NCBI RefSeq assembly: GCF_902491705.1
Contig: NZ_CABUIW010000064.1
Location: 1 to 11,367, forward strand
Source: an uncultured Lactobacillus sp.
Lineage (GTDB): Bacteria > Bacillota > Bacilli > Lactobacillales > Lactobacillaceae
Reading direction: 5' to 3'
Length of the DNA: 11,367 bases
The position numbers and the translations under genes were made by a program. The notes beneath the pieces were generated by a model that had not been told where the DNA came from, did not search any database, and saw only the letters and a list, made by a program, of their open reading frames with translations. Every line of letters begins with the position of its first letter. Within the stretch, counting starts at the first letter, position 1. Positions 1 through 6,698 of the stretch are shown piece by piece.

Positions 1-238
1 TCCACTGCCTCCTGGTTTACCGTCTTGGCTTTACGTTTGTCTTTTGGACTTCGACTTGTATTGCAGTCTTATCCGCCATTTGGCCTGACCAGGTTTCTGT
101 TCGTAGACTCAGAAAACTTGCTAGCCACTTCCTTCACCCTTAGCGTTACCGCTAACGGCTTGTGGTTCGCTACACTTGGCGACAACTACCCGTGATCCGT
201 ATTTCAACGGACTAGATGAAATGTCATGCCCGACACAC
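1..238 (-). mobile_element. Group II intron, 5' end (domain I part), probably class IIC; continues beyond the window
   Basis: On the minus strand this begins GTGTG at 238, the group II 5' splice-site consensus (GUGYG). It continues with blocks typical of bacterial group II domain I: a TCGGGCATGAC-like opening, a small TCCG/CGGA hairpin (196-211), then AAGGGTGAAGGAAGTGG and a later ACGAACAGAAACC. No gene is readable on either strand, as expected for ribozyme RNA. The intron starts 5 nt after the thrS terminator stem, in the same orientation, which is the site preference of IIC introns. The hairpin loop carries AATA (200-203), which can pair with TATT, the last four exon bases (239-242), as a short EBS1-IBS1 contact. 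The maturase gene and domains V/VI would lie left of position 1 and are not visible. The group II call is fairly firm; the IIC class is inferred from the insertion site and a remembered consensus. Confidence 0.8.
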
Positions 239-243
239 AATAA

Positions 244-283
244 AAAGCCAAGACCCATGCAATAAAGCATGAATCTTGGCTTT
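244..283 (-). terminator. Intrinsic terminator of thrS
   Basis: The arms AAAGCCAAG and CTTGGCTTT close a long hairpin with a 6-nt loop (261-266). The two internal mismatches seen on the plus strand (254-255 against 272-273) become G-U pairs in minus-strand RNA, so the structure belongs to the thrS transcript. It sits 20 nt after the thrS stop codon. The downstream run is only TTATT before the intron begins, so the intron appears to have replaced the original 3' side of the U-tract. Confidence 0.88.
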
Positions 284-302
284 AAATTATTTAACTATTA
301 AA

Positions 303-2237
303 TTAGTTTTCTCTTGAGTATGACTTAACGTCAGCATCAATTTCGTTAATGAAGTCATCAAGACTCTTAGAAATTTCTTCATCAGTACCGTAACGACGTA
401 CGTTAACGCTACCGTTCTTCATTTCTTCATCACCTAATACCAATGTGTAAGGTACCTTTTGGGTTTGTGATTCACGAATCTTGTAACCCATCTTTTCATT
501 TCTGTTATCAACTTCTGCTCTGAAGCCGCGCTTAGCAAGTTCTTGACGAACCTTTTCAGCGTATTCGCCGTGAGCTTCATTGTTAACTGGGATGATTTCA
601 GCTTGGATTGGGGCAAGCCAAGTTGGGAATGCACCCTTGTAGATTTCAGTAAGGTAAGCAATGAATCTTTCCATAGTACCAACGATACCACGGTGGATCA
701 TAACTGGACGGTGTTCTTCACCATCTTGACCAACGTAAGTTAAGCCAAATCTTTCTGGAAGCATGAAGTCAAGTTGGATAGTTGACATAGTTTCGTCATT
801 ACCCAAAGCAGTCTTAGTTTGAATATCAAGCTTAGGACCGTAGAATGCTGCTTCACCTTCAGCTTCAACGTAGTCAAGGCCAAGGTCATCCATAGCACCC
901 TTAAGCATCTTTTGACTTCTTTCCCACATTTCATCGTTTGCAAAGTACTTTTCAGTGTTCTTTGGATCACGGTATGAAAGTCTGAAGTAGTAGTCAGTAA
1001 TGTCGAAGTCCTTGTATACGTCCATGATCAATTTCAAGATCTTGGCAAATTCAGTTTGAACTTGGTCAAGAGCTACGAAAGTGTGACCGTCGTTCAAAGT
1101 CATTTCACGTACACGTTGAAGACCTGACAAAGCACCTGATTTTTCGTATCTGTGCATCATACCAAGTTCAGCAACACGAAGTGGCAAGTCACGGTATGAA
1201 CGAATGTGGTGCTTGTAAATTTGGATGTGTGAAGGACAGTTCATTGGACGAAGTTCAAGCATTTCGCCATCACCCATGTCCATTGGTGGGAACATGTCAT
1301 CACGGTAGTGTGCCCAGTGACCTGAAGTCTTGTAAGCATCAAGGTTCATAAGTACTGGAGTGTAAACGTGTTGGTAACCGTCAGCTACTTCACGGTCGAT
1401 GATGTAACGTTCAACAACACGACGAATAGTAGCACCCTTTGGCATCCAGTAAGGAAGACCAGCACCAACCTTAGGATCAACGAAGAAGAGGTCAAGGTCA
1501 CGACCGATAGTACGGTGGTCGCGTTCCTTAATTTCTGCACGACGCTTCAAGTCATCCTTTAAAGCAGCTTCCTTGAAGAATGCAGTACCAAAGATTCTTT
1601 GAAGCATTGGGTTTGATGACTTACCAAGCCAGTAAGCACCAGCTACTGACAAAAGCTTGAAGTGCTTGATCTTACCAGTGTTTGGAAGTAATGCGTCAAA
1701 GCCAAAGTCTACGAAGTCGCCTAACTTGTAAGCATCAACCTTGTCAGAATCAATCTTCTTCAAAAGTTCGCTCTTGAATGGATCATCCTTGAACATTTCT
1801 TCAAGTTCTGACTTGTCCATTTCAACGTGTTCAATAGCTTGACCACTCTTAACAAGCTTTTCCATAGCCTTTTCAAGTTCTGGCAATTCAGTAACCTTGA
1901 TTTGGTCCTTCTTGTCAGTATCAACATAGAAGCCACCTTCGTCAGCTACGTGTTGACCTAAATGAAGTTCTGGGTACTTCTTCTTAGCAACAGCTTCTAA
2001 AGCAAATGCAGCAGTTGCTCTTAAGATATCCAAACCTTCTTCATCTTTATCAGTAAGGATAGCAATTTCAACATCACTATCAATTTCGTAATCAAGTGGC
2101 TTAACTTGGCCATTTACCTTAGCACCAACGGCAGCCTTTCCAAGTGAAGTAGCAATTGATGAAGCTACATCTTTAACTGAAACAGCTTTATCAAATTCTT
2201 TCTTTGAGCCATCTGGCAAAGTAACTGAAAAACTCAT
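303..2237 (-). CDS. thrS: Threonyl-tRNA synthetase, class II, with a degenerate editing site
   Basis: This cytoplasmic enzyme (644 aa) charges tRNA-Thr with threonine using ATP. It has an N-terminal TGS domain (about 1-62), the second additional/editing domain (about 63-225), the class II catalytic core (about 240-535) and a C-terminal anticodon-binding domain (about 540-640). The active-site zinc ligands are present: C334 (in RPMNCPSH), H385 (in NDGHTF) and H515 (in MIHRG), with motif 2 Arg363. The editing domain is unusual. The family motif HxxxH is here A74...F78, and the CxxxH of CRGPH is G179...L183, so all four signature residues are gone although the surrounding sequence (GDFVDF, KIKHFKLLSVAGAYW) is kept. 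The start at 2237 follows a perfect GGAGGT. A longer frame with TTG at 2306 runs through the T-box and is not a real start. Codon use looks biased, consistent with high expression. Confidence 0.97.
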   Translation of the reverse strand: MSFSVTLPDGSKKEFDKAVSVKDVASSIATSLGKAAVGAKVNGQVKPLDYEIDSDVEIAILTDKDEEGLDILRATAAFALEAVAKKKYPELHLGQHVADEGGFYVDTDKKDQIKVTELPELEKAMEKLVKSGQAIEHVEMDKSELEEMFKDDPFKSELLKKIDSDKVDAYKLGDFVDFGFDALLPNTGKIKHFKLLSVAGAYWLGKSSNPMLQRIFGTAFFKEAALKDDLKRRAEIKERDHRTIGRDLDLFFVDPKVGAGLPYWMPKGATIRRVVERYIIDREVADGYQHVYTPVLMNLDAYKTSGHWAHYRDDMFPPMDMGDGEMLELRPMNCPSHIQIYKHHIRSYRDLPLRVAELGMMHRYEKSGALSGLQRVREMTLNDGHTFVALDQVQTEFAKILKLIMDVYKDFDITDYYFRLSYRDPKNTEKYFANDEMWERSQKMLKGAMDDLGLDYVEAEGEAAFYGPKLDIQTKTALGNDETMSTIQLDFMLPERFGLTYVGQDGEEHRPVMIHRGIVGTMERFIAYLTEIYKGAFPTWLAPIQAEIIPVNNEAHGEYAEKVRQELAKRGFRAEVDNRNEKMGYKIRESQTQKVPYTLVLGDEEMKNGSVNVRRYGTDEEISKSLDDFINEIDADVKSYSREN

Positions 2238-2243
2238 AAAATT

Positions 2244-2249
2244 ACCTCC
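2244..2249 (-). promoter_or_regulatory. Ribosome binding site of thrS
   Basis: GGAGGT lies 6 nt upstream of the ATG at 2235-2237 and starts directly after the U-tract of the T-box terminator. It fixes the start of thrS and shows that readthrough of the leader terminator is enough to expose the translation signal. Confidence 0.9.
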
Positions 2250-2282
2250 AAAAAAAAATCCCAGTGCGACAATGCACTGGGA
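2250..2282 (-). terminator. T-box regulated terminator
   Basis: A perfect 9-bp stem (2259-2267 with 2274-2282, TCCCAGTGC/GCACTGGGA) with a 6-nt loop is followed by nine U residues (2250-2258). It is the off-state of the thrS riboswitch. No other terminator is visible after dnaI, so it may also end the upstream operon. Confidence 0.93.
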
Positions 2283-2471
2283 CGTTAATTGCGTGGTTCC
2301 ACCCAAAATTCAAGTTAGCGTTCTCTAACCTCTTATATACGGATTAATAAAGGTATCCAACCTAATAAATTTTAACTTTGGGAATAAACGATTGGGGTGA
2401 ACCTCTAATGAAGGATTTCCAGAACTAGATCCTTCTCTCTGAGTCGAGATTCATCATGTCTCGTTTAATTA
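2250..2471 (-). ncRNA. T-box riboswitch (threonine), thrS leader
   Basis: This untranslated leader senses uncharged tRNA-Thr and lets transcription continue into thrS when threonine is short. The conserved T-box sequence GGGTGGAACCACGC is at 2291-2304 (minus strand); its TGGAACCA core pairs with the tRNA acceptor end and forms the antiterminator. It overlaps the start of a strong terminator (2250-2282). Stem I lies upstream at about 2390-2465, with AGAGAGAAGGATC and GGAAATCCTTC visible. In its 3' side the sequence GGTTCACCCC offers ACC (2396-2398), a threonine codon, as the specifier, which agrees with the downstream gene. The 5' end is estimated from the promoter and may be off by a few bases. 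Confidence 0.93.
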
Positions 2472-2477
2472 ATTTCA

Positions 2478-2505
2478 ATTATACGCATTAAGACTTACGA
2501 TGCAA
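2478..2505 (-). promoter_or_regulatory. Promoter of thrS (sigma-A type)
   Basis: On the minus strand a perfect -10 box TATAAT (2478-2483) lies 16 nt after a partial -35 box TTGCAT (2500-2505). Its -35 box begins only 15 nt after the dnaI stop codon. Transcription would begin near 2471, giving a leader of about 235 nt that contains the whole T-box. Confidence 0.75.
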
Positions 2506-2519
2506 GACCTTTTTTAAAA

Positions 2520-3437
2520 TTAATGCAAAGAATTTCTTCGATCAGGTCCGGGCACCACGATTTCTCTAGCTAAAAAGCGTACTCGTTGCATCAATCTTCT
2601 GGCCTTAACCGGATCAGTCGCATTACGCGTTTCTTCAAAGTGTGATTGAAGTGCATCCATATCCAAATTGGATGAGAAAAATGTTGGCAAAACATTATCC
2701 ATTCTTGCTTGCAAAATTACGCCTAACACATCATCACGTGACCATTGACTAAGGCTTTCTGCTCCAATGTCATCTAAAATAAGCAAATCACATTCAGACA
2801 GTCTGCGAATTTCTTCTTGCAGACTAGTTCTACTGTTATTGTCAAAGTGACTAGCAAGGCCTGCAATAAAAGTTGGCACATGCAAGAAAATGACATTTTT
2901 ATTCATGTTGGTAACGACATAATTAGCTAGACCTGCCAAAATATAAGTTTTACCAACACCAAAATCACCAGAAAGATACAATCCCTTTTGATGAGGATTC
3001 TTTTGATACTTTTTCAAAAAGTCATAAATCAAAGCAAGGACGCCATTTCGATCATCCGTGACATCAATTTCACTTAAACTAACATCATGCAGGCGAGCAG
3101 GTAAATCAACGAGCTGCAATCGTCTTTGCGCTGCCTTTTTACGGTCTTGTGCAATCTTAGCTCTTGTAGGTGTATAACGAACGTCAATTACTTTACCATT
3201 TAAAAATAATTGCGGAGTATACCCAGCCATTACCTTATTTGGGTGCTGTTTTTGCGAATAAAATTCATATAAATTTGGCATACTACTGCGAATCATTTTT
3301 TGATCGATCTTATCCTCATTTTGCTTTAAAAAAGCTTGGACTTCAGGATCATGCAAAGCTTGGTTTTCTAATTCTTTTTCATCGCCTAAATTGCGTTGTT
3401 TGACAATTTGCTTGATTACTTCGCCTATTGGTTCCAT
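2520..3437 (-). CDS. dnaI: Primosomal protein DnaI, AAA+ helicase loader
   Basis: DnaI (305 aa) binds the replicative helicase (DnaC in B. subtilis naming) and loads it at origins and restart sites together with DnaB and DnaD. The N-terminal helicase-interaction domain (about 1-110) opens with MEPIG as in Bacillus DnaI. The C-terminal AAA+ domain has Walker A GDFGVGKT (157-164), Walker B LLILDD (218-223), a sensor-like FFSSN (253-257) and a basic stretch with candidate arginine fingers (280-287). Length is normal. The N-terminal domain has no cysteine at all: the Cys pair and the later His/Cys that bind zinc in B. subtilis DnaI are replaced (region 55-91, for example YTPQL and RYTPT). AGCAGGTGA precedes the ATG. 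The gene starts 16 nt after dnaB, as expected for partners made together. Confidence 0.96.
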   Translation of the reverse strand: MEPIGEVIKQIVKQRNLGDEKELENQALHDPEVQAFLKQNEDKIDQKMIRSSMPNLYEFYSQKQHPNKVMAGYTPQLFLNGKVIDVRYTPTRAKIAQDRKKAAQRRLQLVDLPARLHDVSLSEIDVTDDRNGVLALIYDFLKKYQKNPHQKGLYLSGDFGVGKTYILAGLANYVVTNMNKNVIFLHVPTFIAGLASHFDNNSRTSLQEEIRRLSECDLLILDDIGAESLSQWSRDDVLGVILQARMDNVLPTFFSSNLDMDALQSHFEETRNATDPVKARRLMQRVRFLAREIVVPGPDRRNSLH

Positions 3438-3453
3438 CTATTCACCTGCTTTC

Positions 3454-4788
3454 TTATTTGTTATTCAGATCTTTAAACAAGTCTTTAAGTTGTTTAGTGG
3501 AAATACCAGAATTAGTATCCACCTTTTTCTTGCTCCAATCTGTTCCTTTTTCTACGCGCTTATTTTGATAGCTTCTCCTAGGCTTTCTATTGCCAAAGCT
3601 ATCACGTCTCTTCTTCACATATTGCAAAGCTTGAACTGCTGTGGCAACGCCATGTTGCAGCCAATCATTGGCTATTTTATAAGCTAAATTTGAATTTACT
3701 ACAGTGTCATAAGTCAAGCAAGTGTAAGTCAAAATATTAATTAAGTCTTCTGGCAAGCCATACTGAGTATGCAGATTATTGATAATTTGCCGCTCGCCTG
3801 CACTTGTAATGCCGCCCTTTTTGGTTTTCAAATTATACAAAAATTCAGCGGGTGAACTTTCATTAGCTTCTTTGAGGAGCTTTCTGTCATCATCGTCTAA
3901 GCCTTTGATTGCAGCTAAGGCTTTCTTACGCCCTTCTTTTAGCTGCTTTTGCACATTTTCTCTAGTATTAATCCGCTTATAATTTTCCGCTAGAGTATTA
4001 CTAATATCCCGCATGTTCAATTCATATGAACCGTGAAGACATGGTAAGCTTTCATCCACAAATTCTTTTTCGGATAAGCCATATGTCTGCATTAAAGAGC
4101 GAATTTGATTCTTCTTATTATCAATTTCACTTGCTGGAATTTGATAAACCTCGTATTGCTGTTTAATAAAGTCCCAATCAACTGTATCATGATCGTTCAC
4201 TTTAGCTACTTCTGCTTCATGAATCTTGTTTTCTTTAGCAGCTTCAATTACATCGCTTGAAGGAGTAATCGCTTCATCCCCTGGCAAACGAAATACATCA
4301 AAGAAGTTTGCCGAAACATCGCGAGCATTTTTGATCGGCTTTTCCTTTAACTTAGCCTCTTTAGCAAATTTATGACTCAATTCATGAAAAGTTTCTTCGC
4401 CAACTTTTTCTTTAAGTAAACTCGCCAAAAGCGGTGTCGCAAAGAATTTATCGGCTCCGGGCACCTTAAGCAGCTTAAACACTAGAACATTATTGAAAAC
4501 ATTATCGGATAAAAATGTTTGCACCAATCCCACAGCTTCAAGCTTATGCAGTGAATCAAACATTTGCTTCAAGCTGCAATCTAATTGTTCTTGCAGCGAA
4601 TATATTCCCTTAGAATCAGAAATAATGCCATATGGATCGTAGTCGCTGATTAAAGTTTGGTAAAGTGCTACGGCAACACCGCCAACTAATGGCTGATATA
4701 ACTTAATTAAAATTTGTTCATCTTCAGGAAAAAGCGTAATTTGATTAGCTACATAATATAGATGCTTGGGATTAGATGTCTCAAACAT
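3454..4788 (-). CDS. dnaB: Replication initiation and membrane attachment protein DnaB (DnaB/DnaD family)
   Basis: This is the Firmicutes DnaB (444 aa), a primosome protein that works with DnaD and DnaI to load the replicative helicase; it is not the E. coli helicase of the same name. The N-terminal winged-helix-like region covers about 1-120 (YYVANQITLFPEDE, then LYQPLVGG). A charged linker follows, and a DnaD-like DDBH2 domain lies at about 312-392. That domain keeps the IxxxW part of its signature (IANDW, 372-376). The tail (393-444) is rich in Lys/Arg and probably disordered, with a short LKDLFKDLN end. The first codon lies 2 nt after the nrdR stop, with GGGAAAGGG just upstream inside nrdR. 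Position between nrdR and dnaI matches the common Firmicutes order and supports the name. Confidence 0.94.
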   Translation of the reverse strand: MFETSNPKHLYYVANQITLFPEDEQILIKLYQPLVGGVAVALYQTLISDYDPYGIISDSKGIYSLQEQLDCSLKQMFDSLHKLEAVGLVQTFLSDNVFNNVLVFKLLKVPGADKFFATPLLASLLKEKVGEETFHELSHKFAKEAKLKEKPIKNARDVSANFFDVFRLPGDEAITPSSDVIEAAKENKIHEAEVAKVNDHDTVDWDFIKQQYEVYQIPASEIDNKKNQIRSLMQTYGLSEKEFVDESLPCLHGSYELNMRDISNTLAENYKRINTRENVQKQLKEGRKKALAAIKGLDDDDRKLLKEANESSPAEFLYNLKTKKGGITSAGERQIINNLHTQYGLPEDLINILTYTCLTYDTVVNSNLAYKIANDWLQHGVATAVQALQYVKKRRDSFGNRKPRRSYQNKRVEKGTDWSKKKVDTNSGISTKQLKDLFKDLNNK

Positions 4789-4790
4789 TT

Positions 4791-5258
4791 CTAATTACCC
4801 TTTCCCTTTTTAGCCATCATGTCTTCCATAGTCTTCATGAAGCTAGACATATCTTTAAATTCACGGTAAATAGAAGCAAATCTAATGTAGGCTACATCAT
4901 CTAAGTTAGCCAATTCATCCATCACATATTGACCGATCTTCTTAGATGAAATTTCACTTACGCCTTGCTTTCTTACCTTGTTTTCAACGTGATCAACTAA
5001 TTGTTCGAATTGTTCACTACTGATAGGACGCTTTTGACCTGCAGCCATTACACCGTGCAAAATCTTTTTACGGCTAAATGGTTCACGCGTTCCATCATTC
5101 TTAATAACTAATAATGGCGCCGTTTCAATACGTTCAAAAGTAGTAAAACGAAAACCACAGTTTTCGCATTCTCTACGTCTTCTAATTGCCCGGTTTTCAT
5201 CACTAGGACGTGAATCAATAACGCGGGAGGCATTTTGATGACAATTTGGACATTCCAT
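4791..5258 (-). CDS. nrdR: Transcriptional repressor NrdR
   Basis: NrdR (155 aa) represses ribonucleotide reductase genes by binding NrdR boxes, with activity set by ATP/dATP bound to its ATP-cone. The N-terminal zinc ribbon has C3, C6, C31 and C34 (MECPNC and CENCGFRF) and is followed by the ATP-cone domain at about 49-139 (IKNDGTREPFSRKKI, then YIRFASIYREFKD). Length is typical. The start 2 nt after coaE is preceded by GAGGG. Encoding the dNTP-supply regulator inside an operon of DNA polymerase and primosome genes is a conserved Firmicutes arrangement and links precursor supply to replication. I saw no obvious NrdR-box pair in this window, so its targets are elsewhere. Confidence 0.97.
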   Translation of the reverse strand: MECPNCHQNASRVIDSRPSDENRAIRRRRECENCGFRFTTFERIETAPLLVIKNDGTREPFSRKKILHGVMAAGQKRPISSEQFEQLVDHVENKVRKQGVSEISSKKIGQYVMDELANLDDVAYIRFASIYREFKDMSSFMKTMEDMMAKKGKGN

Positions 5259-5260
5259 AG

Positions 5261-5863
5261 CTATCCCTCTTCTTTGATCTTAAGTAATAATTGTTCTAGT
5301 TTGTTTTCTAGTTCTTTTATTGTACCAGTATTTTCAATCACAAAGTCAGCCAGTTGTGCTTTTTTATCAAGTGGCATCTGACTTTTAATTCTCATTTTTG
5401 CTTCTTGATCAGTTAAGCCGTTTCTTTGCATTAATCTCTTTATTTGAATAGCTTCTGGAAGCGTGATTACTAAAACGCTGTTAGCAATATTGCGATTGTT
5501 CCAGCCAGACTCAAAATAAAGCGGCACATCAAGAATAACAAGGCCTTCATTTTGATGTGTTTTGACCTTTTGTATTGTTTTATCGAAAATTAACGGGTGA
5601 GTCAACTGATTTAGTTTATTTAGCGCGGTTTTATCACTAAAAACTAATTGTCCGAGCTTTTTCCGATCGATTGTTTGATCATCATTTAAATATTCTGCTC
5701 CAAATGCATCCCTGATAGCCTGCCAAGATGCATTTTTTGGCTTCATTAAATCATGCGCTATTTTATCGCAATCGACAATTGGAATATTTTTACTTTCAAA
5801 AAATTGATCCGCGGTGCTCTTGCCTGTCGCAATCCCGCCAGTTACAGCTAAAATATATGTCAT
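5261..5863 (-). CDS. coaE: Dephospho-CoA kinase
   Basis: CoaE (200 aa) catalyses the last step of coenzyme A synthesis, phosphorylating the ribose 3'-OH of dephospho-CoA with ATP in the cytoplasm. The P-loop GGIATGKS is at 9-16, followed by IVDCDKIAHDL (29-39) for substrate binding, LTHPLIF (87-93), VPLYFESGW (113-121) and the lid region RLMQRN (143-148). The start chosen is the ATG at 5861-5863, which overlaps the mutM stop as ATGA and has AGGTGA 9 nt upstream. An open frame extends 26 codons further upstream, but it reads across the mutM zinc-finger region and matches nothing in CoaE. The 4-nt overlap suggests translational coupling to mutM. Confidence 0.96.
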   Translation of the reverse strand: MTYILAVTGGIATGKSTADQFFESKNIPIVDCDKIAHDLMKPKNASWQAIRDAFGAEYLNDDQTIDRKKLGQLVFSDKTALNKLNQLTHPLIFDKTIQKVKTHQNEGLVILDVPLYFESGWNNRNIANSVLVITLPEAIQIKRLMQRNGLTDQEAKMRIKSQMPLDKKAQLADFVIENTGTIKELENKLEQLLLKIKEEG

Positions 5864-6690
5864 TTGTAAATCACCTGACAATGAGGGCAAAATGTTGTTC
5901 CTCTTCCAGATACTTTGATTTTTTCTAAAGTTGTGCCGCATCTAGGACATTCTTCTCCGGCATGTCCATAAACTTGAAGCATGTTTTGATAGCCACCAAC
6001 TTGGCCATTAGCATCAAGATAGCTATGCACAGTCGTGCCACGCTTTTCTGTGGCTACTTCAATTGTTTCATCGATGTTTTTCCATAAATCAGCAACTTTT
6101 TCAGCTGGAATCTTATCAGCAATACTCAAGGGATGGATTTTGCTCTGCCACAAAGTCTCATCCACATAAATATTACCAAGTCCTGCTACAGTAGTTTGAT
6201 CAAGCAAAGTATTTTTGATATTTTTGCGCCTTTTCTTCAAACTGCTGATGAAATATTGCTTACTAAATTCAGGCGTATTAGGCTCTGGTCCAAGTTTACC
6301 GATACCAGTAACTTGTCTTTCAGTTCCAGTTAAAACCAGCTGCATGCGGCCAAACTTGCGCACATCGTTATAGCGCAAAGCCGTACCATCGGTAAACACA
6401 AACTCTACATGATCATGCTTATCTTTAGGTGCATCTTCAGTAGTTAAATGATATTTCCCTTCCATGCGCAAATGCGAGACAATCGTCAAATTATCGCTTA
6501 AACGGATAAGCAAATATTTCGCATAACGATCAATATCAATGATTTTTTTACCAGGCAATTCTTTTAAAAATTTATCATGATCTGTAGCGACGATCTTTGG
6601 ATACCATAAAACCACTTTTTCAATTGTCTTACCTTTAACTAAAGGTAGTAATGTTCTTCGAACAGTTTCAACTTCGGGCATTTCAGGCAT
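5860..6690 (-). CDS. mutM: Formamidopyrimidine-DNA glycosylase (Fpg)
   Basis: MutM (276 aa) removes 8-oxoguanine and formamidopyrimidines from DNA and cuts the strand by beta,delta-elimination. After Met removal the N-terminal PEMPEVETVRR supplies the catalytic proline and glutamate. Lys58 in DRYAKYL is the conserved basic active-site residue. M76, R111 and F113 match the void-filling triad. The H2TH region carries GLGNIYVDE (170-178). The C-terminal zinc finger uses C248, C251, C268 and C271, with R263 in its hairpin. Length is normal. AGGTGA precedes the ATG, which lies 8 nt after the polA stop. Pairing with polA makes sense because Pol I fills the gaps left by base-excision repair. Confidence 0.97.
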   Translation of the reverse strand: MPEMPEVETVRRTLLPLVKGKTIEKVVLWYPKIVATDHDKFLKELPGKKIIDIDRYAKYLLIRLSDNLTIVSHLRMEGKYHLTTEDAPKDKHDHVEFVFTDGTALRYNDVRKFGRMQLVLTGTERQVTGIGKLGPEPNTPEFSKQYFISSLKKRRKNIKNTLLDQTTVAGLGNIYVDETLWQSKIHPLSIADKIPAEKVADLWKNIDETIEVATEKRGTTVHSYLDANGQVGGYQNMLQVYGHAGEECPRCGTTLEKIKVSGRGTTFCPHCQVIYK

Positions 6691-6698
6691 TTTATCAC

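Noticed and set aside
1..192. Plus-strand open frame of 64 codons at the left edge
   Set aside because: It lacks a start in the window, gives an unfamiliar protein and lies on the reverse of group II intron RNA.
2238..2306. 23-codon N-terminal extension of thrS from a TTG
   Set aside because: The stretch is the T-box sequence and terminator hairpin; the ATG at 2235-2237 has a perfect GGAGGT and starts the conserved TGS domain.
3391..3687. 98-codon plus-strand frame rich in hydrophobic residues opposite dnaB
   Set aside because: It is antisense to the well-supported dnaB and dnaI frames, has no ribosome binding site, and its hydrophobicity follows from the Lys/Asn-rich tail of DnaB on the other strand.
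5864..5941. 26-codon N-terminal extension of coaE
   Set aside because: It overlaps the mutM zinc-finger coding region in another frame, matches nothing in CoaE, and the internal ATG has its own AGGTGA and begins just before the P-loop.
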